A stretch of 64,000 nucleotides of DNA from Azospirillum sp. TSH64 (GTDB taxonomy: Bacteria > Pseudomonadota > Alphaproteobacteria > Azospirillales > Azospirillaceae): NCBI RefSeq assembly GCF_003116035.1, contig NZ_LGQW01000015.1:7401295-7465294 (forward strand), read 5' to 3'. The notes beneath the pieces are model-generated. The model did no database searches. It worked only from the letters and a program-made list of their open reading frames with translations, and was not told the DNA's origin. Numbering within the stretch: position 1 is the stretch's first letter; each line of letters starts with the position of its first letter. Below are positions 55,054 to 63,676 of the stretch, one piece after another. The position numbers and the translations under genes were made by a program.

Positions 55054-55177
55054 CACCACCCGGTTGCGGCCCGCCGCCTTCGCCTCATACAGCGCGCGGT
55101 CGGCGCGGCCAAGCATCCTCGTCCTTGTCCTCGTCCTCTGCCGACAGGATCTCGAAGGGGGCCGTCGGATCCTGCAT
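55054..55177 (-). pseudogene. collapsed response regulator/GGDEF gene
   Basis: An ATG at 55177 shares its first base with the stop of the upstream kinase (TGATG), the classic sign of a coupled next gene. It reads MQDPTAPFEILSAEDEDKDE, like the first strand of a receiver, and stops after 30 codons at 55085. In another frame, starting at 55116, the DNA encodes MLGRADRALYEAKAAGRNRV, which is the C-terminal helix-strand of a GGDEF domain. A large internal deletion within a diguanylate cyclase gene explains both pieces; the junction lies in the repetitive GAGGACGAGGAC tract. The GGDEF remnant is now in frame with the next gene. Confidence 0.65.
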
Positions 55178-56823
55178 CAGGGGAATCCTCGGAAGGAGGG
55201 AGGCGGCAGATGGATGGAGAAGGTGCTGCCGATGCCGGGGCTGGACAGGACGGTGAGACGGCCACCCAGCCGGTCCGCCATCTTGCGGGCGATGGCGAGC
55301 CCCATGCCGGTGCCGGGATGCTCGTCGCGCGGATGCAGGCGCCGGAACACCTCGAAAATCTGGTCGCGGTGGCGCGGTTCGATGCCGATGCCGTTGTCGC
55401 GCACGTCGATCACGTCATAGCCGTCGACCCGCCGGTGGGAAATCCGCACCTCCGCCGCCCGGTAGGGATGGCGGTAGTCGATGGCGTTGGCAATCAGCAC
55501 GATGAAGATCTCGCGCAGCCGGCGCTCGTCGGCCTGCACCGCCGGCAGGTCCGCCACGGTCACGACAGCGCCGGCATCGGCGATGCGCCGCTCCAGCGCC
55601 GCCAGCGCCGCCTTCAGCGGATCGCCGGCCGGAATGACGCCGCAGCCGAGCGGCACCCGGTCCTCCGCCAGAAAAAGCTGCACGTCGCGCAGCAACATCT
55701 TCAGCCGCCCGGCGCCGTCGACGATCTCGCGGATGAATCCCTCGCTCTCCTCGTCCAGCCGGCCCTTCTGCTGGTGCTCCAGCAGCTGGGCGTAGCTGGC
55801 GATGGCGCGCAGCGGCTCCTGCAGATCGTGGGCGGTGGCATAGGCGAACTGCTCCAGCTCGTTCTTGGCGCGGCCAAGCTCGGCGGTGCGCAGGTCGACC
55901 CGACGCTCCAGCGTGTGGCGGCGACCAATCGCCATGACGGTCACCATTTCGATCAGCAGCGACAGCAGGAGGAAGGCCAGCTGGAAGCCGTGGAAGGTCG
56001 GGTCGCCATGGGCCAGCCCCTCCCAGCTGGTGCGCGGGGCCAGCGCGAGGTGCCAGTAACCGTCGGGCAGGTTGATCCGCTCGACCAGCGGGTCGCCCTT
56101 CAACGCCAGGGCGTCGCCGGCCACCTGCTGGCCGCCGTCGGTCACCACGGCGAATCCCAGATGCGCCGGAACCCGGTCGAACCGCACCTCGTTCAGGATG
56201 GCACCGACGTCGAACACCATCCCGACGGCTCCCCAGGGCTTGCCCGGTGCATGGACGATCTGGCGGGCGATCAGCCCCTGCCCGCCCTGCAACAGGTTGA
56301 CCGGACCATGGACGGTCACGTCGCGGCTGACGATGGCGCGCTGCACCGTATCGGCGAAGCCCGGCCGCGCGTCCCGCAGCAGGTCGTTGCCCAGCAGCTT
56401 CCCGTTGCCCTCCATCGGATAGACGATGCGGACGACGAAGTCGGGCGCGGCGGAGATGGTGCGCACCCCCACCACCGACCGCCGCAGCCCCTCCGCATAG
56501 CGCGGGAACTGGTCGGCAAGGCTGCCGGTGCCGGACGCGACCTCGACGAAGGCGGTCAGGCCGCGGACCAGGGCGATGCGCTCGTTCAGCGTGCTCGACA
56601 GGGTGCCGGCGAGCGACGAGGCGGTCAGCGCCGCGGTGGCGCGATGTTCGGCCGTCAGGACGCGGACATAGACGTCGGCCATCCAGACATAGCCGACCAG
56701 CAGCACCAGCGTCACCACCGCCTGGACGGCGGCGGGCTTCCAGATGCGCAGTCCGCCGGCCAGCAGGCGGCGCAGGATGGCCGGGACCGGATGGCGCGGC
56801 GCGGTCAATGGCTGCGCCGTCAT
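55177..56823 (-). CDS. CHASE-domain sensor histidine kinase
   Basis: The 548-residue kinase has a first membrane helix (about 27-50: VVTLVLLVGYVWMADVYV), a periplasmic CHASE domain (LSSTLNERIALVRGLTAFVE, then VYPMEGN, then GLIARQIVHAPGKPWGAVG), and a second helix (LLLSLLIEMVTVMAIG). A coiled coil precedes the DHp His in ATAHDLQEPLRAIASYAQ. The ATPase domain shows IFIVLIANAIDY, DNGIGIEP and GTGMGLAIARKM. CHASE domains bind small ligands. The ATG at 56823 is preferred over 57000 because the longer part is low-complexity. Its stop overlaps the start of a destroyed response-regulator gene. Confidence 0.93.
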   Translation of the reverse strand: MTAQPLTAPRHPVPAILRRLLAGGLRIWKPAAVQAVVTLVLLVGYVWMADVYVRVLTAEHRATAALTASSLAGTLSSTLNERIALVRGLTAFVEVASGTGSLADQFPRYAEGLRRSVVGVRTISAAPDFVVRIVYPMEGNGKLLGNDLLRDARPGFADTVQRAIVSRDVTVHGPVNLLQGGQGLIARQIVHAPGKPWGAVGMVFDVGAILNEVRFDRVPAHLGFAVVTDGGQQVAGDALALKGDPLVERINLPDGYWHLALAPRTSWEGLAHGDPTFHGFQLAFLLLSLLIEMVTVMAIGRRHTLERRVDLRTAELGRAKNELEQFAYATAHDLQEPLRAIASYAQLLEHQQKGRLDEESEGFIREIVDGAGRLKMLLRDVQLFLAEDRVPLGCGVIPAGDPLKAALAALERRIADAGAVVTVADLPAVQADERRLREIFIVLIANAIDYRHPYRAAEVRISHRRVDGYDVIDVRDNGIGIEPRHRDQIFEVFRRLHPRDEHPGTGMGLAIARKMADRLGGRLTVLSSPGIGSTFSIHLPPPSFRGFP

Positions 56824-57260
56824 GATCGGATCCGGGCGTCCCAAGGGTGGGCAAATCCGGCCTGCCCTGTCCTGACCTGCCCTGCCCCGGCCCGCCCCGG
56901 CCCGCCATCCGGGGCCGGCAGGACCAGATGGCACAGGCCGCCCCAGGGACGCGATTGGAAACATCCCGGCCAGCGGGACGACCGCCAGGACGACGAGCAA
57001 GACAAGGGTGTGGTGTCGGCCATCACTGCGTCCCGGCCTCTTTTCCGTCGAAGGGTTCCGTACAGGGGACGGGATGCTTCAAGCCGCATGCGCCGCCGAT
57101 GGGGAACGCAATCATATCCGTTCACCCAGCAAGGATTCCCCTGTGAAAGTGTCACAGGGGATAAGTCCTCAATCTGGAGGATGAAGAAGATGCGTAACGT
57201 TCGGCGCGGCGGATCGATGACGGGCGGCAGCTTTATCCGCAGGGCTTATCCGGTATACGG
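56824..57260. other. intergenic region with hairpin and GC-rich repeats
   Basis: The 437-base gap holds a low-complexity CCTGCCCTG/CCGGCCCGCC stretch at about 56870-56925. It also has a 9-bp perfect hairpin CCCCTGTGA/TCACAGGGG (57138-57146 with 57152-57160) just beyond the end of the chemoreceptor. The hairpin lacks a U-tract but could end the chemoreceptor transcript or act as an operator for the kinase. No gene is convincing. Confidence 0.45.
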
Positions 57261-59744
57261 TCAGGCCGCCACGTCGACCGGCGGACGGTCCTTGGTGGCG
57301 ATTTCCACGGCCCGCGCGAAATCGCCCGCCATCTTCTCCGCGTCGAAGGCCAGATGGATGCGGCTGTGCTCCACAGCCTTCACCGCCACCGCCACCTCCG
57401 CTGCGTAGCGGTCGAGCCGCAGATGACCGATTGCCCCTGCCAGCGAGCGGCCGTCGGTCGCCGTCACCGGATCGATCATGGCCCCGCCGATGGACAGGTT
57501 GCGCACGGTCACCGCCAGCCGGTCGCCGCCGATCAGCAGGGTTCCCGTCTCGTCCACCTGGAAACGCGGCTTGCGCCGGCGGTCGGCATCGCCGGTGGAG
57601 GTGCGGACGATGCGGACCAGAACCTGCCGCAGGCTCTCGATGGACCGGGCGACATCGCCGGACCCGTTCTTGACATGGGTGGCCTGTTCGCCGGTGCGGT
57701 CGGCCTCCTCCGACACCGCGGCGATGCGGTGCGACACCTCCTGCGCCGCCGTGGAGGTCTCCACCACGTTGCGGCTGATCTCCTGGGTGGCGGCCGCCTG
57801 CTGCTCCATCGCCGCAGCGATGGACCCGGCGATGTGGTCGATCTCGGCGATGGTCCGGCCGATTTCCTCCACCGCCTGCACCGCCTCGTCGGTCACCGCC
57901 TGGATCGCGGTGATCTGGCGGGTGATCTCCTCGGTCGAGGACGCGGTCTGGTTGGCGAGGTTCTTCACTTCCTGCGCCACCACGGCGAAGCCCTTGCCGG
58001 CCTCTCCCGCCCGCGCCGCCTCGATGGTCGCGTTCAGCGCCAGCAGATTGGTCTGGCCGGCGATGGACTGGATCAGGTTGACCACCTCGCCCACCTTCGC
58101 CACCGTTTCCGACAGCGAGCGGATGGTGGCCTGGGTGTGGTGGCCGCTCTCCACCGCGCGGCGGGTCACCGCGCTGGAATGGGCGACCTGCGAGGAAATC
58201 TCGCGGATCGAGGCGGCCAGCTCCTCGCTGGCGGCGGCGACGGTCTGGGCGTTCGCCAGCGCCTGCCCGGCGGCGGACGCTACGGTCTGGGCGTTGATGC
58301 TGACCCGCTCGGCCGAGCCGGACATGCCCTCGGCATCGTCGGCCATGGCGCCGGTGCGCTGGGCGACCTCCTCCACCGCGCGGCCGGCCTCCCGCTCCAC
58401 CGTCGAGGCCATGTTTTCCAGGGCCCGGCGCCGTTCCTCGTCGGCATGGCGTGCCCGCTCGACACGCTCCTGCACGGCATAGCACAGGCGCGCTTTCAAG
58501 CCGCGCAGCTGGCCGGCGATAAGATGGAATTCAGCCGCGGCCGGCAGGTCGATGATGTGGGTCTGGTCGTTGCGGGCGATGGCGTCGAAATCGACCGAAA
58601 AGGCGGCCAGCGGGCGGCGGACGGTGCGCAGCAGCAGGAGCCCGCAGAACACCGCCCCCAGCAGAACGGCCAGCCCGGCGGCCACGGCGAACACCAGATG
58701 CCAGCGGAAATCCTCCAGCGCCCCCTCATACTCGCCCTTGGCGACCGTCAGCTGCAATTGCAGCAGGTCCTTGTTGGTCTGGAACGCCGCCTGGAACAGC
58801 GGGTCGATGCGGTCGCGGACCAGCACCTCCAGCCGCAGCGAATCGCCCTGGCGCGCCAGCTCCACCGCCGGCTTCAGCCCCTCGTTCAGGAAGGCGGCGC
58901 GCTGCCTGGCGAAGCGGTCCGCCAGCGTGGTCTCCTCCGGCGTCATGAAGGTGGTGAGATAGTCCGCCCACAGCCGGTCGATGGTGGCGGCGTTCCTGGC
59001 GATGCGGTCCTCGCGCTGCGCCATCGCCTTGGGATCGGTGCCGTCGCGGGTGTCGATGATCAGGCGCTGCAAGGTCTGCACATTGTCGCGCATGTGGTCC
59101 AGAATCTCGCCGATCTGGACCGCCGGCACCGTGCGGTGCTCGTACACCATCTTCAGCGACGCGTTGCTGTCGGACATGCCGCGCAGCGTGACGCCGCCGA
59201 CCGCCAGCATCGACAGGATCATGAAGGCGAAGATCAGGGTCAGCCGCCCGGTCACCGTCGCCATCCAGCGGCGGAACCCCGCCCCGGCGCCGCGCCCGAC
59301 CGCCTGCCCGTCGCGCACCGTCAGATGGCGAGCCCTGCCCTCACGGATATCGGCGTAAAGCCGTTCCGCCGCCGCCACCTGATCGCGCGACGGCTTGGTG
59401 CGGATCGAGATGAAGCCGGTCACCGTCCCGTCCTCGATCACCGGCGTGACATTGGCGCGGACCCAATAGAAGTCGCCGTCCCTGGTCCGGTTCTTCACCA
59501 GCCCTTCCCACGGCCGCCCGTCCTTGATGGTCGCCCACAGGTCGGCGAAGGCCTCCTTCGGCATGTGGGGATGCCGGATCAGATTGTGCGGAGCCCCGAT
59601 CAGTTCGGATTCGGCATAGCCGCTGATGTCGACGAATGCCTTGTTGACGAAGGTGATGCGCCCGCCCGTGTCGGTACGCGACACCAGCAGGACACCGTCT
59701 TCCATCACGATTTCACGGTCGGTGATCGGTTCGTTGAGACGCAT
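57261..59744 (-). CDS. Aer-type chemoreceptor with PAS, MCP and PilZ domains
   Basis: The 827-residue receptor starts with an Aer-class PAS domain (GRITFVNKAFVDISGY, then NLIRHPHMPKEAF and PWEGLVKNR), which in Aer binds FAD and senses redox. Membrane helices near 180 and 400 flank a helical region. The MCP core has GQTNLLALNATIEAARA and KGFAVVAQEVK. The C-terminus is a PilZ domain: RRRKPRF and NLSIGGAMI, the c-di-GMP-binding motifs. Receptors with this order are known from Azospirillum and mediate aerotaxis modulated by c-di-GMP. ATG 59744 is chosen; the longer frame has no PAS-like sequence. No cyclase gene is adjacent apart from the GGDEF remnant at 55.1 kb. Confidence 0.93.
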   Translation of the reverse strand: MRLNEPITDREIVMEDGVLLVSRTDTGGRITFVNKAFVDISGYAESELIGAPHNLIRHPHMPKEAFADLWATIKDGRPWEGLVKNRTRDGDFYWVRANVTPVIEDGTVTGFISIRTKPSRDQVAAAERLYADIREGRARHLTVRDGQAVGRGAGAGFRRWMATVTGRLTLIFAFMILSMLAVGGVTLRGMSDSNASLKMVYEHRTVPAVQIGEILDHMRDNVQTLQRLIIDTRDGTDPKAMAQREDRIARNAATIDRLWADYLTTFMTPEETTLADRFARQRAAFLNEGLKPAVELARQGDSLRLEVLVRDRIDPLFQAAFQTNKDLLQLQLTVAKGEYEGALEDFRWHLVFAVAAGLAVLLGAVFCGLLLLRTVRRPLAAFSVDFDAIARNDQTHIIDLPAAAEFHLIAGQLRGLKARLCYAVQERVERARHADEERRRALENMASTVEREAGRAVEEVAQRTGAMADDAEGMSGSAERVSINAQTVASAAGQALANAQTVAAASEELAASIREISSQVAHSSAVTRRAVESGHHTQATIRSLSETVAKVGEVVNLIQSIAGQTNLLALNATIEAARAGEAGKGFAVVAQEVKNLANQTASSTEEITRQITAIQAVTDEAVQAVEEIGRTIAEIDHIAGSIAAAMEQQAAATQEISRNVVETSTAAQEVSHRIAAVSEEADRTGEQATHVKNGSGDVARSIESLRQVLVRIVRTSTGDADRRRKPRFQVDETGTLLIGGDRLAVTVRNLSIGGAMIDPVTATDGRSLAGAIGHLRLDRYAAEVAVAVKAVEHSRIHLAFDAEKMAGDFARAVEIATKDRPPVDVAA

Positions 59745-59908
59745 GGGACGGGGCCTCGTCAGACAAAGGGCAGGTTCGGGCAGGCAGGCCGGCACGACGG
59801 GTCGTGACCGGTGGACAGACAGAGGCCAGCGCACCGCCTGGAAAAAGCGATGGTTCGGCACAGCTAACGGAATGGCGTTTCATCTACTCTGGGTAGCCCA
59901 TGTCCGCA

Positions 59909-59927
59909 CTGACACAGATCAAGTCAG
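59909..59927. promoter_or_regulatory. CTGAC-N9-GTCAG inverted repeat with FNR-like half-site
   Basis: CTGAC (59909-59913) and GTCAG (59923-59927) are a perfect inverted pair, and CTGACACAGATCAA within it is a relaxed match to the FNR/FixK box. It lies about 170 bases upstream of the Aer-type receptor, too far for a simple class II promoter. The rest of 59745-60130 is AT-richer near 60045-60130 and has only a weak small frame at 59941. Confidence 0.25.
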
Positions 59928-59940
59928 CAAGGGGCGTGCC

Positions 59941-60045
59941 ATGCACACTGAATTCTTCGCAAACCGCCGTTCCGGTAAAACCCTGATGACCGGGCAGGCG
60001 CTTCCACCGGGATTCGTCACGTCCGGAGTCGCAATTTGCGAATGA
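59941..60045 (+). CDS. possible 34-residue small protein
   Basis: MHTEFFANRRSGKTLMTG begins an open frame with AAGGGG 6 bases before the ATG, a good ribosome site, directly after the CTGAC/GTCAG repeat. It has no homologue I recognise and may be chance. It is listed because the site and start are well spaced in an otherwise empty gap. Confidence 0.2.
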   Translation: MHTEFFANRRSGKTLMTGQALPPGFVTSGVAICE

Positions 60046-60130
60046 AAACGCGAGTCATCCGAGAAATTATCAAATTGCGAAAGAACAGAGTCCCCACGGG
60101 AAGCGTCAATCACAACATCAGAAAACATTA

Positions 60131-60170
60131 ATAAAGAAAAAGCCCCTCTCTCGACTTGGAGAGAGGGGCT
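60131..60170 (-). terminator. terminator of the aroQ-accB-accC operon
   Basis: AGCCCCTCTCTC (60141-60152) pairs with GAGAGAGGGGCT (60159-60170) over a six-base loop. On the minus strand the stem is followed by TTTTCTTTAT. It sits 62 bases beyond the accC stop. Confidence 0.88.
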
Positions 60171-60232
60171 TCACGACTGCGACATTCCGCCGCAGCATTT
60201 CCGTGCATGTGAAAATGCCGCGAACGGTCAGG

Positions 60233-61573
60233 TCAGGACTTCGCCATCAGCTGTTCGAGCCAATGGATGTCGTAATTGCCGTCGATGAAGGCCTGCTGCG
60301 CGATGATGCGGTCATGCAGCGGCAGCGTGGTCTGGATGCCGCCGATCACATACTCCTCGATGGAGCGGCGCAGGCGCATCAGGCACTCGTTCCGGGTGGT
60401 GCCGTGGACGACCAGCTTGGCGATCAGGCTGTCGTAATGCGACGGCACGCGGTAGCCGTCATACAGCGCGGAATCGACGCGAACGCCCAGCCCGCCCGGC
60501 GCGTGATAGCCGTCGATCTTGCCCGGCGACGGGATGAAGGTCTCCGGGTTCTCGGCGTTCACGCGGCATTCGATGGCATGGCCTTCGAAGCGGATGTCCG
60601 ACTGGCCATAGCCCAGCGGCGCACCGGCGGCGACGCGGATCTGCTCGCGGACCAGATCGATGCCGGTGATCATCTCGGTGATGGTGTGCTCGACCTGAAG
60701 GCGGGTGTTCATTTCGATGAAATAGAACTGCCCGTCCTCGTAGAGGAACTCCATCGTGCCGACGCCGCGGTAGCCGATGGCCGCCGCCGTCCTGGCCGCC
60801 AGATCGCCGATGAAGGCGCGCTGCTCGGCGTTCAGCGCCGGGCTCGGCGCCTCCTCGATGACCTTCTGGTGCCGGCGCTGGACCGAGCAGTCGCGCTCGC
60901 CGAAATGCACGCAGGTGCCGTGGGTGTCGCCCAGGAGCTGGATCTCGATGTGCCGCGGATGGCCGAGATACTTCTCCAGATAGACCTCGTCGTTGCCGAA
61001 GGCGGCGCGCGCCTCGCCACGGGCCAGCTGATAGGCTTCCTTCAGCTGGTCGGGGTTGCGGGCGACCTTCATGCCCTTGCCGCCGCCGCCCGCCGCCGCC
61101 TTGATCAGCACCGGGTAGCCGGTCTCGTGGGCGACCTTCTCGGCCTCTTCCAGCGACGTCACCGGACCGTCGGAGCCGGGCACCACCGGCAGACCCTGCT
61201 CCATCACCGTCTTCTTGGCGGTGACCTTGTCGCCCATGATCCGGATATGCTCCGGCGTCGGGCCGATGAAGGTGAAGCCGTGCTCCTCCACCATCTCGGC
61301 GAACTGGGCGTTCTCCGACAGGAAGCCGATGCCGGGATGGATGGCGTCGACATTGGTGATCGACGCCGCCGACAGGATGGCCGGAATGTTGAGGTAGCTG
61401 TCGCGCGCGGACGCCGGACCGATGCACACGCTTTCGTCGGCGAGGCGGACGTGCATGGCGTCGGCGTCGGCGGTGGAATGCACCGCCACGGTCTGGATCC
61501 CCATCTCGCGGCAGGCGCGGTGGATGCGGAGCGCAATCTCACCACGGTTCGCGATCAGGACCTTTTCGAACAT
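60233..61573 (-). CDS. accC: acetyl-CoA carboxylase, biotin carboxylase subunit
   Basis: The 446-residue enzyme carboxylates biotin on AccB with ATP and bicarbonate for fatty acid synthesis. It has the N-terminal KVLIANRGEIALRI, the ATP-grasp loop KAAAGGGGKGMK, YLEKYLGHPRHIEIQLLGD and the active-site EMNTRLQVEHTITEMITG. The ATG at 61573 is chosen; the TTG at 61579 would only add two residues. It follows accB by 19 bases and is the last gene of the operon, ended by the terminator at 60131-60170. Confidence 0.97.
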   Translation of the reverse strand: MFEKVLIANRGEIALRIHRACREMGIQTVAVHSTADADAMHVRLADESVCIGPASARDSYLNIPAILSAASITNVDAIHPGIGFLSENAQFAEMVEEHGFTFIGPTPEHIRIMGDKVTAKKTVMEQGLPVVPGSDGPVTSLEEAEKVAHETGYPVLIKAAAGGGGKGMKVARNPDQLKEAYQLARGEARAAFGNDEVYLEKYLGHPRHIEIQLLGDTHGTCVHFGERDCSVQRRHQKVIEEAPSPALNAEQRAFIGDLAARTAAAIGYRGVGTMEFLYEDGQFYFIEMNTRLQVEHTITEMITGIDLVREQIRVAAGAPLGYGQSDIRFEGHAIECRVNAENPETFIPSPGKIDGYHAPGGLGVRVDSALYDGYRVPSHYDSLIAKLVVHGTTRNECLMRLRRSIEEYVIGGIQTTLPLHDRIIAQQAFIDGNYDIHWLEQLMAKS

Positions 61574-61592
61574 CGCCAAGGGAATGCCCCGC

Positions 61593-62042
61593 TTACTCGA
61601 TGATGAGGAGAACTTCGCCGAATTCGACCGGCTGGGCGTCGGACACCAGCACCTCGGCGACGGTGCCGCCGCGCGGAGCCTTGATCGGGTTCATGACCTT
61701 CATCGCCTCGATGATCATGATGGTCTGGCCGGCCTTGACCACGTCGCCCGGACGGACGAAGGGGGTGCCGCCCGGCTCGGCCGCCAGATAGGCGGTGCCG
61801 ACCATCGGCGAGGTCACCGCACCCGGATGGCTGGCCGGCTTTGCGGCGGCCGGCGCCGCCACGGCGACCGGAGCGGCCGCCAGGACCGGGGCTGCCTGGA
61901 CGGCGACCGTCTGGGCGGCGGTCGGGCGGGTGACGCGGATACGCTTTTCGCCCTCGGCGAACTCGATCTCGCTCAAGCCCGTCTCACGCAGGAGGTCCGC
62001 CAGCTTGCGGACCAGATCGCCGTCGATGTCGAAGCTCGCCAT
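61593..62042 (-). CDS. accB: biotin carboxyl carrier protein of acetyl-CoA carboxylase
   Basis: This 149-residue protein carries the biotinylated Lys in IEAMKVMNPIKA within the C-terminal biotinyl domain (VTSPMVGTAYLA at its start). An Ala/Pro-rich linker joins it to an N-terminal helix (LVRKLADLLRETGLSEIEF). It is the second gene of aroQ-accB-accC, 22 bases after aroQ. Confidence 0.97.
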   Translation of the reverse strand: MASFDIDGDLVRKLADLLRETGLSEIEFAEGEKRIRVTRPTAAQTVAVQAAPVLAAAPVAVAAPAAAKPASHPGAVTSPMVGTAYLAAEPGGTPFVRPGDVVKAGQTIMIIEAMKVMNPIKAPRGGTVAEVLVSDAQPVEFGEVLLIIE

Positions 62043-62064
62043 GATGTCAGTCGTTCCCGTTTCC

Positions 62065-62514
62065 TTAATCGCGGTCGATGATGTTCGCGATGGCGTCCAG
62101 CGCCAGAAGATACCCGTGCGGCCCGAACCCGCAGATCATCCCCCTCGCCACCGGCGAGATGTAGGAGTGATGGCGGACCGGCTCGCGCTTGAAGATGTTC
62201 GACAGATGGACCTCGATCACCGGCAGATCCGACAGAATCAGGCTGTCCATGATCGCGACCGAGGTGTGGGTGTAGGCGCCGGCGTTGATGACGATGCCGT
62301 CATTCTCCGTGCGGGCCTGCTGAATCCACGAAACCAGTTCGCCTTCGTGATTCGACTGCCGGAAATCCACGGTCAGACCCAGCGTGTCGGCACGCTCGTG
62401 GCAGGCGGCCTCCAGCTCGTCCAGGGTCATCGACCCGTAGATTTGCGGCTCCCGCACACCCAGCATGTTGAGGTTCGGCCCGTTGAGGACCAGAATCGAC
62501 GCGTCGATGGCCAC
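62065..62514 (-). CDS. aroQ: 3-dehydroquinate dehydratase, type II
   Basis: The 149-residue enzyme removes water from 3-dehydroquinate in the shikimate pathway. Family signatures are LVLNGPNLNMLGVREPQIYG with the active Tyr, QSNHEGELVSWI, INAGAYTHTSVAI and VIEVHLSNIFKRE with the catalytic His. The start is GTG at 62514 with AAGGGG about 9 bases upstream. It opens the aroQ-accB-accC operon. Confidence 0.97.
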   Translation of the reverse strand: MAIDASILVLNGPNLNMLGVREPQIYGSMTLDELEAACHERADTLGLTVDFRQSNHEGELVSWIQQARTENDGIVINAGAYTHTSVAIMDSLILSDLPVIEVHLSNIFKREPVRHHSYISPVARGMICGFGPHGYLLALDAIANIIDRD

Positions 62515-62680
62515 AGCCCGCGCCCCTTTTCCATGATCGAAACCGCGCGTTTATATCACGAAGCACCGTCCTGTCCATGGCGACGGGGGCCTTCCGCGCG
62601 GAAAAGCGCGCCGGAATCCGGAATATCGCCGCGGCTGGGCCGGAAGACCGCGCGGACCCCCGGGGAAAACCCCAGCAATA

Positions 62681-63514
62681 TCAGGGAGCAGGCTGAAGCG
62701 TGTGACTGACGAGAAGCTGGTCGTAGACGCCCTGCCGCTTCAGGGCGTTCAGCCCGTCGTTGAAGACCGCGACCGCCGTCTCCGCCCCCGGCGTGCCGCG
62801 CCCGACCACCAGATGCAGCGTGACCACGGCGAAGGGCCGGTCCGCCACCCGGATGTCGTCGGCCAGACCGGAGCGCTGAATTGCCGCGGCGCCGCTGAAC
62901 TCGTCGATCACCAGGACGTCGGCCCGCCCGGTCGCCACCATCCGCACGCAGGCAGCCAAGTCCGACGGGGTCTGCCGTGTCAGTCGGCCCTGGCCGACCA
63001 CCGCCTCCAGCCCGGCCGGCAGGGCATAGCCCACCGGCTGGCAGATCGTCCGTCCCTGGAAATCCTCCAGGCCGCCGGAGTCGCCGCCGCCGGTCCGGCC
63101 GTTGAACTCCATCCCGGACCGGTTCGAGAGATAGACGAATTGCCGCACCTCCATCACCGGGTCGGAGAACAGCACCTCCCGCTCGCGCTCCGGCGTGCGG
63201 ATATAGGGAAAGGTGGCAAGGAAACGGCCGGCCACCACGCCGTCGTAGCCCCGCTTCCACGGCATGAAGCGTACATCGTAGCGGCGCCCGCCGACCGCGA
63301 AGGCGCGGCGGACCAGATCGGTCACCAGCCCGCCCCCCGGCAGGTCGTCGCCGGTGTAGGGGGCATAGTCGCCGCCGGTCACCAGATCCAGGCCGGTATA
63401 GGGAGCCGGAGCGGGAGCCGTGCCGCCGGCCTCCGCGCCGGGCACCTGCGCCTGGGCCGGGGCGACGCACAGCAGCAGCCCGGCCAGGGCGGCGCCCGCG
63501 GCCGAGGATCTCAC
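62681..63514 (-). CDS. periplasmic solute-binding protein, family 3
   Basis: The 277-residue protein has a signal peptide (RSSAAGAALAGLLLCVAPAQA-Q) and the family 3 fold: DYAPYTGDDLPGGGLVTDLV, FMPWKRGYDGVVAG, FSDPVMEV and a second lobe with RADVLVIDEFSG. Family 3 members usually bind amino acids, but no ABC permease or ATPase gene is adjacent. It could be an orphan binding protein feeding a sensor or transporter elsewhere. I chose GTG 63514 with GGAG 11 bases upstream; a TTG at 63547 is an alternative. Confidence 0.88.
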   Translation of the reverse strand: MRSSAAGAALAGLLLCVAPAQAQVPGAEAGGTAPAPAPYTGLDLVTGGDYAPYTGDDLPGGGLVTDLVRRAFAVGGRRYDVRFMPWKRGYDGVVAGRFLATFPYIRTPEREREVLFSDPVMEVRQFVYLSNRSGMEFNGRTGGGDSGGLEDFQGRTICQPVGYALPAGLEAVVGQGRLTRQTPSDLAACVRMVATGRADVLVIDEFSGAAAIQRSGLADDIRVADRPFAVVTLHLVVGRGTPGAETAVAVFNDGLNALKRQGVYDQLLVSHTLQPAP

Positions 63515-63676
63515 CGTACCGATCGCTCCGTTTGCCGAATCCCGCAAGTCCGTTGGCCATCCGCTGGTGGGTCCGGCGCCGTGGTCGCTCGGCGCCGGCC
63601 AAGATCTAACCGCTGAGATCTAACGGCCTGGACGCCGCACTGTAAAGAGCCGCCGACGCTCGACGCCGGCTTGCGG

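Noticed and set aside
53554..57408. 1284-codon open frame on the plus strand
   Set aside because: It is antisense to the hybrid-like gene and the CHASE kinase; no known motif and strongly biased composition.
57181..57408. Plus-strand small frame after GGAGG at 57176-57180
   Set aside because: It runs antisense into the 3' end of the chemoreceptor and the translation has no protein-like pattern.
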